Below, piece by piece: positions 10,309-18,218 of a DNA stretch of 32,929 nucleotides (position 1 is the first letter of the stretch; each line of letters starts with the position of its first letter). Below the pieces are notes generated by a model, which did no database searches, was not told the origin of the DNA, and saw only the letters and a list, made by a program, of their open reading frames with translations. The translations under genes and the position numbers were made by a program. This DNA comes from Rubrivivax sp. (GTDB lineage Bacteria > Pseudomonadota > Gammaproteobacteria > Burkholderiales > Burkholderiaceae_C). Location of the stretch: assembly GCA_016788525.1 (NCBI GenBank), contig JAEUPD010000139.1:1-32929 (forward strand), written 5' to 3'.

Positions 10309-11613
10309 CTAACCGCCCCGCCGCCGATCAGCCCCGCGGCTGCCGCTGCGCCGGCGCGGGGCCGCGTGGGCACCCGCCTTCACGCTGTCCGGCACGACCC
10401 CCGGCACGGTGTCCGGCCCGGTGTCCGGCGCGTGGCCCGGCGCGGGGCCTGGCGCCGCCTCGGGCGTCATGACCGGCGCGGGTGCAACCGCCGGTGTAGC
10501 CACAGGTGCCAGCGCGGCGTGCACGCTGCCGCCGGCCACGTCGAGCCGGCGCTGCGCGGTGGCCGCATCGACCCCGGCCTTCAGCATCACGACGGCCACC
10601 TTCACGCGCTCACCACTGGCGGCCAGGGCCGCGCGTGCCTCGGCGGCGGCGGCCCCGCTGGCGCGCATGGTCAGCGCCAGCGCGCGCCGCGCCAGCTTGG
10701 TGTTGGTGGCGCGCAGGTCGACCATCAGGTTGCCGTACACCTTGTGCAGCCGCACCATCAGGCTGCTGGACAAGGTGTTCAGCGCGATCTTCTGCGCCGT
10801 GCCCGCCTTCAGCCGCGTGCTGCCGGAGATGACCTCGGGCCCGGTTTCCAGCACGATGGTGCAGTCGCAGGCGGCGGCCAGCGGCGTGCCGCGGTTGTTG
10901 GTCAAGCCGATGGTCAGCGCGCCGCGCGCGCGCGCCGCCTCGGCCGCGCCCAGCACGTAGGGCGTGGTGCCCGACGCCGCGATCAGGACGACCACGTCGT
11001 CGCGGCCCAACGCCATCGCGCGCAGGTCGGCCGCGCCCTGCGCGGCGTCGTCCTCGGCGCCTTCGATGGCGGCGAACATCGCGCGCTCGCCGCCGGCAAT
11101 GAGCCCGCGCGCACGCTCGCGCGGCCACGAGAACGTCGGGTACAGCTCCACGCTGTCGAGCACACCCAGGCGCCCGCTGGTGCCGGCGCCGGCGTAGATC
11201 AGGCGGCCATGGCGGCGCAGCCGCGGCAGCGCCGCCTCCACGGCAGCGGCCAGCTGCGGCGCGGCGGCCTGCACCGCGAGTGCCGCGCGCGCCTGGTCGG
11301 CCACGAAGGCGGCCACCAACGCGGCGCTGTCGTAGCTGTCCAGCGCCGGGTGCTCGCCGCTGGGCTGCTCGGTGGGCGGGGCGCTGGGCGCCGGGCCCGG
11401 CGCCAGGCCGGGCAAGGGTTCGAGGGGTCTTCTGCTGGGCACGGGGGTCGCAAGCTCCGGCGTTGTCCGCCCGCGGCGGGCCGGCCCGCGCGCCGCAGCG
11501 GCGGTCGTGGCCACCTCATCGGCCCCGGGCCGCGCGTCTTGAGCGCGCGCCCGCGCGGCGCGCGCGGCTTTCGTGGCCTTGTCCGGCGGCCGGCCGCGCT
11601 TGGGGGCGGTCAT
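10309..11613 (-). CDS. murQ: N-acetylmuramic acid 6-phosphate etherase (MurQ) with extra N- and C-terminal tails
   Basis: MurQ cleaves the lactyl ether of MurNAc-6-phosphate to give GlcNAc-6-phosphate and D-lactate in cytoplasmic cell-wall recycling. The SIS-fold core is clear: GRLIYAGAGTSGRLG, then VELYPTF with Glu156 (equivalent to catalytic Glu83 of E. coli), GLIAGGE, EGAEDD (second acidic residue), IAASGTTPYV, EVISGSTRLKAGTAQK and YGNLMVDLRATN. The 434 residues exceed the usual ~300. Residues 1 to about 87 are Lys/Arg/Pro-rich and begin with PKRGRPPDK, and the last ~66 are Pro/Ala-rich and end in a basic run. The ATG at 11613 overlaps the upstream stop (ATGA), so the long N-terminus is probably translated. 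It is the last gene of a four-gene operon. Confidence 0.9.
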   Translation of the reverse strand: MTAPKRGRPPDKATKAARAARARAQDARPGADEVATTAAAARGPARRGRTTPELATPVPSRRPLEPLPGLAPGPAPSAPPTEQPSGEHPALDSYDSAALVAAFVADQARAALAVQAAAPQLAAAVEAALPRLRRHGRLIYAGAGTSGRLGVLDSVELYPTFSWPRERARGLIAGGERAMFAAIEGAEDDAAQGAADLRAMALGRDDVVVLIAASGTTPYVLGAAEAARARGALTIGLTNNRGTPLAAACDCTIVLETGPEVISGSTRLKAGTAQKIALNTLSSSLMVRLHKVYGNLMVDLRATNTKLARRALALTMRASGAAAAEARAALAASGERVKVAVVMLKAGVDAATAQRRLDVAGGSVHAALAPVATPAVAPAPVMTPEAAPGPAPGHAPDTGPDTVPGVVPDSVKAGAHAAPRRRSGSRGADRRRGG

Positions 11614-13169
11614 GGCCAGCGCACCGCCTGGCGCTCGCTGAGGTTGCCGCTGCGATCGACGGCCGCCACCACCACCGCGTCGGCACGTTCGCGCGCCACG
11701 CGGCGCTCGGCCGGCCCGTGCACGGCGAGGCGCCAGGCGCCGTCGATGCGCCGCCACACCGCGTAGCGTGCCGGCGCCTCCCCCGCGCCCGGTTCGATGA
11801 GCGCTGCATCGGCGCGCCGCGCCAGCCGCGGCGGGGGCGGCGGGCGGTCGTCCAGCCAGGGCGTGGCCGGCACCAGCGCCGGCGTCGCATACGCGCCGCG
11901 CTGCAGCTGGGTGGCCAGGCCATCGCGGTCTTGCAGCAGCGCCACCATGCTGAAGTGGATGTGCCCGCTGGCGCCGGGCTCGCGGGCCAGCGCCGCGAGC
12001 TGGTCCAGCACCTCGCGCGCCGGCCACGACCGTGTGGTGCCCAGGCCCTCGCCGGCCACTGGCGCCGGCGGCCGCACCGAACTTGTGAAGAGCCCCGGCC
12101 ACAGATGGCGGCCGCGCACGTTGGCCTGCACCCACGACTGCAGCAAGGGCACGAACGGCTGGCCCTCGCTGGCCAGCGGCCAGTACAGCTGCGGTGCGAG
12201 GTAGTCGAGCCAGCCCTCATGCAGCCAGCGCTCGACGTCGGCGAAGAGCTTGTCGTACTGGCTGAAACCGCTCACGCCGGGCGGGCGCCGGTCCGGGCGG
12301 GGCAGGCCGAACGGGCTGATGCCCACCGGCACCCGCGGCCGCACCGCGCGCACCTTCTCGTGCAGTGCGCGCACCAGCGAGTCGACATGCGCGCGGCGCC
12401 AGTCGGGCAGCGGCAGCGCCCCGCCTTCACCGAGGTAGCGCAGATAGGCCTCGCTGTCGGGAAAGGTCAGCTCGCTGCCGTTCTCGAGGATGGGGTAGGG
12501 GTAGAAATAGTCGTCGATGTGCACGCCGTCGATGTCGTAGCGGCGCAGCACGTCCTCCACCACCGCCAGCATCTGCGCGCGGGCGGTGGCATCGCCGGGG
12601 TCGGCCCACAGCAGCTCGCCGTAGGGCTTCACCGCCTGCGGGGCGCGCAGCGCCAGGTGCGGCTTGGCCAGTGGCGTCTTCGCGGTGGGGTGGCGCGCGC
12701 GGAACGGGTTGAACCAGGCGTGCAGTTCCAGCCCGCGCGCGTGTGCCTCGCGCACCCAGAACGCCAGCGGGTCCCACCACGGCCGCGGCGGCTGGCCCTG
12801 GCGGCCGGTGAGGTACTCGCTCCACGGCTCCAGGCGCGATGCATAGAGCGCGTCGCCAGCCGGCCGCACCTGCAGCACCAGCGCGTTGAGGCCGAGTGCA
12901 CGAGCGCGGTCGAGGAGGGCGCGTGCTTCGCCTTGCTGTTCACGCGTCGTGAGCCCCGGGCGGCTCGGCCAGTCGATGTTGGCCACCGTGGCCACCCAGG
13001 CGGCACGGAACTGGCGGGGTGCGGGTGGTGGCAGATCGGCCTCGGGCAGCAAGCGCTCGGCGGGCCCGCCGCGCGCGCCCGAGGGCACGGCTGGACCCGC
13101 AGGCCCGGGCGCCGGCGCGCCGGGGCCGTGCCACGCCAGCACCAGCACCGCCAGGGCAGCCAGGCGCAC
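11610..13169 (-). CDS. Glycoside-hydrolase-like exported protein (GHL10 / DigH-YngK family)
   Basis: A 519-residue protein of the family containing E. coli DigH (formerly YddW), which cleaves peptide-free peptidoglycan glycan strands, and Bacillus YngK. Family hallmarks are FRAAWVATVANIDWPS at the domain start, GLNALVLQVRPAGDALY, HAWFNPFRA, the acidic loop GVHIDDYFYPYP (Asp219-Asp220), VGISPFG, and WLDYLAPQLYWP. A short hydrophobic N-terminus (RLAALAVLVLAW) suggests export; I see no lipobox cysteine, unlike DigH. The start is taken as GTG at 13169, 26 bases after the upstream stop; upstream in-frame starts would lie inside the preceding gene. It sits between an amino-sugar kinase gene and murQ, which supports a role in cell-wall turnover. 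The C-terminal ~90 residues look like a small added beta domain. Confidence 0.82.
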   Translation of the reverse strand: MRLAALAVLVLAWHGPGAPAPGPAGPAVPSGARGGPAERLLPEADLPPPAPRQFRAAWVATVANIDWPSRPGLTTREQQGEARALLDRARALGLNALVLQVRPAGDALYASRLEPWSEYLTGRQGQPPRPWWDPLAFWVREAHARGLELHAWFNPFRARHPTAKTPLAKPHLALRAPQAVKPYGELLWADPGDATARAQMLAVVEDVLRRYDIDGVHIDDYFYPYPILENGSELTFPDSEAYLRYLGEGGALPLPDWRRAHVDSLVRALHEKVRAVRPRVPVGISPFGLPRPDRRPPGVSGFSQYDKLFADVERWLHEGWLDYLAPQLYWPLASEGQPFVPLLQSWVQANVRGRHLWPGLFTSSVRPPAPVAGEGLGTTRSWPAREVLDQLAALAREPGASGHIHFSMVALLQDRDGLATQLQRGAYATPALVPATPWLDDRPPPPPRLARRADAALIEPGAGEAPARYAVWRRIDGAWRLAVHGPAERRVARERADAVVVAAVDRSGNLSERQAVRWP

Positions 13170-13195
13170 CGGCCCGCACCGGGCGCACGGGCGCC

Positions 13196-13777
13196 TCAAC
13201 GAGGCCTCTTCGGTGCGGGGCCGCGGGGCGAGTCGGGCGCTGCCGCATCGGCCGCCCTTGCCACCTTCGCGCGGGGCCCCGGCATCGCGGCCTTCTTCGC
13301 CGCCGGCTTCGACGCCGTCCCGCGCGCGGCACCGGTCGCCGCCCCTGCGACGTGCCGCAGCTCCTTGCGCACCATGAGCTTCAGCCCCGACCACACCTCG
13401 CTCACCGCGCAGACCTTCACATCCACAAACCCCAGCGGCAGCGCCACCTCGCGAATCACGTCTTCCGTGATGTCGGTGGGTACCTTGGCGCTCTTCTTCG
13501 GCCACGACACCCACAGCACCACCGCGTCGCCCAACGCCCGGCGCCAGGCGGCCAGTTGCCGTGCCAGCGCGGCTCGCCGGGTGAAGAACGCATGCACGAG
13601 GTCGACGTCAGCGCTGGCGTGGTTGGCCCAGCTCAACCGCGGCGGCAGCGGAGCCAGCCAGTCGGGCAGCGCCGGCGGTGCATCGACCAGCCACACGCGT
13701 TGGCCGTCCTTCAGGCCGAGCTTCTTCGCCAGCGGCGTGCCCGAATATCCGACCGCGGGAGTGTTCGTCGTGGCCAT
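13196..13777 (-). CDS. DUF3052-like protein of unknown function
   Basis: A 193-residue soluble protein. The opening (AVGYSGTPLAKKLGLKDGQRV) and the central VVLWVSWPKKSAKVPTDITEDVIRE are characteristic of the DUF3052 family, whose biochemical role is not known to me. The last ~50 residues are Ala/Lys/Pro-rich with low complexity and probably disordered. The ATG at 13777 is the only family-like start. The gene lies 74 bases after the kinase gene and 26 bases before the glycoside hydrolase gene on the same strand, so it is probably co-transcribed with them, but nothing in it shows a direct part in sugar metabolism. Confidence 0.75.
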   Translation of the reverse strand: MATTNTPAVGYSGTPLAKKLGLKDGQRVWLVDAPPALPDWLAPLPPRLSWANHASADVDLVHAFFTRRAALARQLAAWRRALGDAVVLWVSWPKKSAKVPTDITEDVIREVALPLGFVDVKVCAVSEVWSGLKLMVRKELRHVAGAATGAARGTASKPAAKKAAMPGPRAKVARAADAAAPDSPRGPAPKRPR

Positions 13778-13851
13778 CGTGATCTTCGACAACGCAAGGC
13801 AGTTCGACCTTCGACGCAGGCAGCCTGGGGCGTGGGCGTGCCCAGGCGCGT

Positions 13852-14916
13852 TCAGGCCAGGCTGGCGAGCGCACCCCCGACCGCGGGCTGCTCGGGCGGC
13901 ACGCCGGGAACATCCGGCCCACCTGGCCCACCCCGTGCGTCCTGGGTAACGGGCGTCTGTGTCAAAGCCGCCGCGCCAGATACCCGCGCCAGCAGCCGCC
14001 AGGCCATCCGCGCCGCCGCCACGTGGGGTTCTTCCTGAAGGTGTTCGACCTCGCAGCCCGCCGGCAAGGCCGCCACGAAGGCGCGCTCGATGGCCGGGTG
14101 CAGCTCGAACACCCGCCCGGCCACGGCCACCGGCAGCCGCCCGTAGCGCCGCAGCAGCACCTGCGCCAGCCGGGCCAGTTCGCGGCCTGCCTGCTCCAGC
14201 AGTGCAAGGGCCGCGGCGTCCTTGCCCGCACTGGCGGCCACCACGGTGGCCAGCGCGCCCAGCTCGCCGCGCGAAGCGCCATACACCCACTGGCGCGTGT
14301 GGGCCCACTCGTTGCCGCCCACATGCTCGAACAGCGCATGCGCCAGCGGCGAGCGTTGCCACGCTCCGGGTTCCTCGTCCTCGGCGCGCCAGACCTGGCG
14401 CAGTGCCTCGCGCGCGATCCAGTGGCCGCTGCCCGCGTCGTCGACCAGCGCGCCGCGCCCGCCGGCCCGATGCATGTGCCCCATGGCGTCGACCAGCGCG
14501 GCCACCGAGCCGGTGCCCGCGTAGACGACGATGCCGTCGCCGGCGAAGGCGGCATGGCACAGCAGTTCGATGTCGCTCATCGCCTGCGTGCACGCCTCGG
14601 TGGTGCCGAAGATCTGCATCAGCCGCGGCACCATCTTGCGTGCCAGCGCCTGGTCGTAGCCGGTGATGCCGGCCACCATCGCCTGCGGCAACACGGGCAG
14701 CGCGCGAGCGATGCCGCCCAGCACCACGTCGGCGGCGGCCTCGCCGGCGGTGTCGAACAGCTGCGTGCCCGACAGCGCCGGCGCGCGCCCTTCGGCGAGC
14801 ACCTGACCGTCGGCGAGTATGAGCACGAATCGTGTGCCGGTGCCGCCGGCGTCGATGCCCAGCACCGAAGCCGCGGCCGGCGTCTCACTGGGCTCGCGGC
14901 TCGAAGCGGTCGACAT
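13852..14916 (-). CDS. BadF/BadG-type ATPase, probable amino-sugar (GlcNAc/MurNAc) kinase
   Basis: A 354-residue sugar-kinase/Hsp70-fold protein of the BadF/BadG/BcrA/BcrD family, which includes N-acetylglucosamine kinases and Clostridium MurK. The phosphate-1 loop is GIDAGGTGTRF (about 20-30), the second phosphate motif is VVYAGTGSVAAL, and VDDAGSGHWIAREAL matches the GlcNAc-kinase type. I see no cysteine cluster of the acyl-CoA reductase activators. In the operon with MurQ it could supply the MurNAc-6-phosphate that MurQ uses; this is inference from context, and GlcNAc is an equally possible substrate. The ATG at 14916 lies just ahead of the phosphate loop at the normal distance. The last ~30 residues are Gly/Pro-rich and not conserved in the family. 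Confidence 0.82.
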   Translation of the reverse strand: MSTASSREPSETPAAASVLGIDAGGTGTRFVLILADGQVLAEGRAPALSGTQLFDTAGEAAADVVLGGIARALPVLPQAMVAGITGYDQALARKMVPRLMQIFGTTEACTQAMSDIELLCHAAFAGDGIVVYAGTGSVAALVDAMGHMHRAGGRGALVDDAGSGHWIAREALRQVWRAEDEEPGAWQRSPLAHALFEHVGGNEWAHTRQWVYGASRGELGALATVVAASAGKDAAALALLEQAGRELARLAQVLLRRYGRLPVAVAGRVFELHPAIERAFVAALPAGCEVEHLQEEPHVAAARMAWRLLARVSGAAALTQTPVTQDARGGPGGPDVPGVPPEQPAVGGALASLA

Positions 14917-15019
14917 GATGAACGCCGATTGTGGACCGCTCGCGTGCATCGCCCAAGCGGCGCGTCTGCGAAGGCTCGGCAAGAGGCGGTGGCCCGCGGC
15001 CCACGGTGAGCGGCCATTG

Positions 15020-15270
15020 GCCGCGGTGGTCGACCTGCGCGGGCTGCGCCTTTCGGGCCTGGTCGCCTGGGGTTCTGGCTGGCGGCCCACGTCTTCTTCC
15101 TGATCGGCTTGCGCAACCGGCTGATCGTGCTGGTCAACTGGGCCTGGGCCTACTGGACCTACCAGCGGCATGCCCGCATCGTGCTGGGCAGCGGCGGCAG
15201 CGACAACCGCGGCGGCGGCAGCAGCGAAAGAGGCAGCGACGCCCGGGGTGACGCGGCAGCGCCTGGGTGA
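15020..15270 (+). pseudogene. Frameshifted 3' remnant of a type II NADH dehydrogenase-like gene
   Basis: From 15020 one frame reads AAVVDLRGLRLSGLVAW and then runs off. The neighbouring frame from 15073 continues FWLAAHVFFLIGLRNR and VLVNWAWAYWTYQRHARIVL to a TGA at 15268-15270. Together they reproduce the C-terminal membrane-anchor region of NDH-2-like flavoproteins. A single lost base near 15071-15072 explains the break. The upstream catalytic part (FAD and NADH folds) is missing; sequence before 15020 shows no clear match and the kinase gene begins at 14916 on the other strand. It is therefore a decayed relic, not a working gene. Confidence 0.7.
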
Positions 15271-15716
15271 GCGAGAACGCGGGAACGCCGTCCTTGGGCG
15301 AGGTACGCCGATCGGACTCCGAGCGCTGGTGCGGCGCATGGGGTGCCCGACCGGACCACCCAGTGCGCTCCGATCGACCTCAACTGACTGCCCCTGGATC
15401 CGGCGCTCCAGACCGTCGTCGTCACCCGCGCAGGCAGGTCGCGGCGAGCAGAGGTCCGGCCCGAAGCGCAGCGCCGCGCGGGACGCGAGGCCGACGGATA
15501 CACCGTCGGCCGTCATCCGCGGCAGGCGCAGCCTGGCGCGGACGCCGGGCCTCGCCCTCGCGCACGGCAGGGCAGGCCACCCGGGTCTGTGCACGCCGCA
15601 GCGCGCTGGTGCACCCTCGAACCAGACCTCCACTGACTCACCTGGCCTGAGTTCGGTCCACATCCTCCGAGGCGGAACCGGGGCGGCAGGAACTCGCCAC
15701 GCTCCGGCCCCCGGCA
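15271..15716. other. Gene-free stretch with one strong hairpin
   Basis: About 450 bases downstream of the NDH-2 remnant and of the enolase-like gene with no credible gene. Open frames exist on both strands but show no recognisable protein. There is a perfect 9-bp stem with a 5-base loop at 15489-15511 (GGCCGACGG / CCGTCGGCC). There is also an imperfect 21-22-base direct repeat (15376-15397 and 15625-15645) containing ACTGACT. It may be the decayed remains of genes lost with the NADH dehydrogenase. Confidence 0.5.
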
Positions 15717-17066
15717 TCACGCCCGCGGTAGGTTTCGCCCCAGCACCGCCGCACCGGCGAAGCGCGCCGCGGCGCCCAGCCTTTCTTCGATGCGCAGCGC
15801 GGCGTTCCACTTCGCCATGCGCTCGCCGCGCGCGAACGAACCGACCTTGAGTTGCCCCACCCCCCAGCCGATGGCCAGGTCGACGATGGTCGTGTCCTCG
15901 GTCTCGCCCGAACGTGCCGAGACGATGCCGGCATAGCCCGCCGCGCGAGCGGCCTGCCAGCACTGCCAGGTTTCGGTGAGTGTGCCGCGTTGGTTGGGCT
16001 TGAGCAGCACCGTGTTGGCCGCGCCCCGATCGGCTGCTGCCCGCACCAGTGCGGCATCGGAGACGAGCAGGTCGTCGCCCACCACCTGCACGCGTGCGCC
16101 TACGGCCTGCGTGAACCGCGCGAAGGCCTCCAGGTCGTCCTCGGCCAGCGGGTCTTCGATGCTCGCGATGGGGTAGCGCTCGCACCAGTGCAGCAGCAGT
16201 TCGATCAGGCCGTCGCTCGTCAGCTCGCGCCCCTCGAGGCCCAGGCGGTAGCGGCCACCCTGGCCGAAGTCGCTGGCCGCGATGTCCAGCACGATCGCCA
16301 CCTGCTCGCCCGGCGCGAAGCCGGCGCGTTCGATGGCCTGCACCAGCGCGCTCAGCGCCTGCTCGTTGCTGTCGAACGCCGGCCACCAGCCGCCCTCGTC
16401 GGCCACGCCGGCCAGCGCGCCGCGCTCGCGCATCAGCAGGCCGGCGTGGCGGTAGACCTCGGCCGTCCACTCCAGCGCCTGCGCGAAGCTCGCGGCGCCC
16501 GGGCACAGGACCATGAAGTCCTGGATGTCCACGCGCCGCCCGGCGTGTGCGCCGCCGCCGAAGATCTGGATCTGCGGCAGCGGCAGCCGCAGCGCCTCGC
16601 CCGGCGCGCCGAGGCCGTGCGCCAGATGCTCGTACAGCGGCCGGCCGGCTGCGGCGGCGGCGGCCTGCGCCGCGGCCATCGACACGGCCAGGGTCGCGTT
16701 GGCGCCCAGACGCTGCTTGTTCGGGGTGCCGTCGAGTTCGATCAGGCGCGCGTCGATGGCCGCCTGATCGCCGGCCGGCATGCCGACGAGTGCCCGCGCG
16801 ATCTCGCCGTTGACATGGCCCACCGCTCGCTGCACGTCCAGGCCGCCGAAGCGCCCGCCGCCGTCGCGCAGCTCCAGCGCTTCGCGGCGGCCCTTGCTCG
16901 CGCCTGCGGGCACGATGGCGCGGCCGCAGAACACGGCGGGCGAGGTGCGGCCACGCGCAAGCGTGACCTCAGCCTCCACCGTCGGGCGGCCACGGCTGTC
17001 CCAGACACGGCGCGCGTGAACGTGCGCGATGTGCCCGGGATCCTGGGCTTGACTGGAGTTGCTCAT
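15717..17066 (-). CDS. Divergent enolase paralogue
   Basis: A 449-residue member of the enolase family with the full-length fold. It retains the metal ligands in LDIAASDF, SIEDPLAEDD and VVGDDLLV, the acid/base pair Glu224 (DEGG) and Lys356 (LLKPNQ), and Lys407 (QLKVG). Key departures from housekeeping enolase (yeast numbering): Glu168 is Asp183 (IQDFM), His373 is Ala384 (VSARSGETED), the SGASTG loop reads AGASKG, and IKTGAPARSE is changed to LKVGSFARGE. These sites contact 2-phosphoglycerate, so a different phosphorylated hydroxy-acid substrate is plausible; residual enolase activity is not excluded. The ATG at 17066 overlaps the stop of the APH-fold kinase gene (ATGA), so the two are translationally coupled. 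It is the last gene of the operon. Confidence 0.85.
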   Translation of the reverse strand: MSNSSQAQDPGHIAHVHARRVWDSRGRPTVEAEVTLARGRTSPAVFCGRAIVPAGASKGRREALELRDGGGRFGGLDVQRAVGHVNGEIARALVGMPAGDQAAIDARLIELDGTPNKQRLGANATLAVSMAAAQAAAAAAGRPLYEHLAHGLGAPGEALRLPLPQIQIFGGGAHAGRRVDIQDFMVLCPGAASFAQALEWTAEVYRHAGLLMRERGALAGVADEGGWWPAFDSNEQALSALVQAIERAGFAPGEQVAIVLDIAASDFGQGGRYRLGLEGRELTSDGLIELLLHWCERYPIASIEDPLAEDDLEAFARFTQAVGARVQVVGDDLLVSDAALVRAAADRGAANTVLLKPNQRGTLTETWQCWQAARAAGYAGIVSARSGETEDTTIVDLAIGWGVGQLKVGSFARGERMAKWNAALRIEERLGAAARFAGAAVLGRNLPRA

Positions 17067-18199
17067 CCCGGCGCTTCCGACCCGGTAGCCGCGTCCGGTG
17101 CCGGCGGCGCCAGCGCCTCGGCCGCCGCTTCGAGCGCCCCGGCGAAGGCGGCCCGCACCGCCGCGAGCTGCTGCTCGGGTTGCCGCAGCAGCTGCCGGGC
17201 CACCCGCCGCACGAGGTCGTGCTGCCAGGGCTCGACCAGGTACTCCACCGGTGACTTGCCGTCCACGCGCGCCAGCAGCAAGCCGGGCAGCAGGCGCGCG
17301 GCGCGGGCTTCGAGAGTCTGCGGCGGTTCCCAGTCCACGCAGGGCCGGTAGGCCGCGGCCAGCGCATCGAAGCAGGCCAGCAAGCCGCTGCGCGCGGGCG
17401 GCACCCACAGGCACTTGAGCAGCAAGTGGTTGAGGCAGAAGGCGAGGTCGAAGGCCGGGTCGCCCCACCAGGCGCACTCGGCGTCCAGCAGCACGGGTGA
17501 CATCCCCTCAGGCTCTGGCCTGCCAAGAAAACGCGCGGCTTGCGCGTGAGCCGGGACGAGGATGTTCTTCGGGCTCACGTCGCCGTGCACCAGGCCGAGC
17601 TTGTGCTCCTGTGTCTGGCGCACGAGTGCGTGCAGCGCCGGTGCAAGGTCGGCGTGCCGCGCCGCGGTGGCCATCAGGTAGGGCTCGAGCCGGATGTCAT
17701 AGAAGATGCGGTCGGTGTCGAACTGCGCGGCCAGCGTGTCGCGGCGCTTGGCAGCGTGGGCATGGATGCGGCCGAGCGTGGTGCCCACGGCTTGCGCCGT
17801 GGGCACCTGCGCGATGCCGCGGCGCAGCTGGTCCTTCCACAGCGCGTGCGCCTCGGGCGGCAGGTAGTCCATCACCAGCACGCCCAGGGCCGCATGCTGG
17901 CCGAGCACTCGCGGCGCGGCGCCAGGCACCGCCTCGCGGGCCACCTGCATCCAGCGCGCTTCGTACAGGTTGCGTTCGACCGGCGCGCGCCAGTCGGCGG
18001 CCACCCGCAGCCTGGGCAGCGCGCGCTTGACGCACAGCGCGCCGCGGCACGTGTCCAGGCGCCAGATGTCGCTGCTCACGCCGCCGGCCAGCGCCTGGCC
18101 GGTGACCGGCTCGTCGGCGTCGACGAGGTGCAACTCGCGCAGCGCGCGCAGGAACTCGGCCGGCACGTCGGCGCTGCCGCCAGGGGCGGCGGCAATCAT
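17063..18199 (-). CDS. APH-fold small-molecule kinase
   Basis: A 378-residue phosphotransferase of the aminoglycoside phosphotransferase / choline kinase fold. Visible motifs are GGVSSDIWRLDT (nucleotide loop), LCVKRALPRLRV (ATP-binding Lys), the catalytic loop LVHGDVSPKNILV (His205, Asp207) and the metal site VLLDAECAWWGDPAFDLAF. The central part (YDIRLEPYL) recalls methylthioribose-kinase-like members more than antibiotic-resistance enzymes, so a metabolic substrate is likelier than drug resistance. The ATG at 18199 lies 19 bases after the upstream stop; an earlier ATG at 18235 would overlap that gene. Coupling to the enolase-like gene suggests that it makes the phosphorylated substrate of that enzyme; this is inference. 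Confidence 0.82.
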   Translation of the reverse strand: MIAAAPGGSADVPAEFLRALRELHLVDADEPVTGQALAGGVSSDIWRLDTCRGALCVKRALPRLRVAADWRAPVERNLYEARWMQVAREAVPGAAPRVLGQHAALGVLVMDYLPPEAHALWKDQLRRGIAQVPTAQAVGTTLGRIHAHAAKRRDTLAAQFDTDRIFYDIRLEPYLMATAARHADLAPALHALVRQTQEHKLGLVHGDVSPKNILVPAHAQAARFLGRPEPEGMSPVLLDAECAWWGDPAFDLAFCLNHLLLKCLWVPPARSGLLACFDALAAAYRPCVDWEPPQTLEARAARLLPGLLLARVDGKSPVEYLVEPWQHDLVRRVARQLLRQPEQQLAAVRAAFAGALEAAAEALAPPAPDAATGSEAPG

Positions 18200-18218
18200 C
18201 GCGCCACGCCTGCCGCGT

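Noticed and set aside
9791..10373. Several small open frames with HFHLLAQMKVTKAKG-like translations
   Set aside because: They lie inside the inverted-repeat element, occur on both strands with mirrored content, and are best explained as by-products of the repeat.
13852..16506. Minus-strand frame open from the enolase-like gene through the gap to the amino-sugar kinase
   Set aside because: Only the part from 14916 matches the BadF family; the upstream part is out of frame with the enolase and shows no family similarity.
17063..18199. APH-fold protein as an aminoglycoside resistance gene
   Set aside because: The sequence resembles metabolic kinases of this fold and is translationally coupled to an enolase paralogue; nothing points to drug modification.
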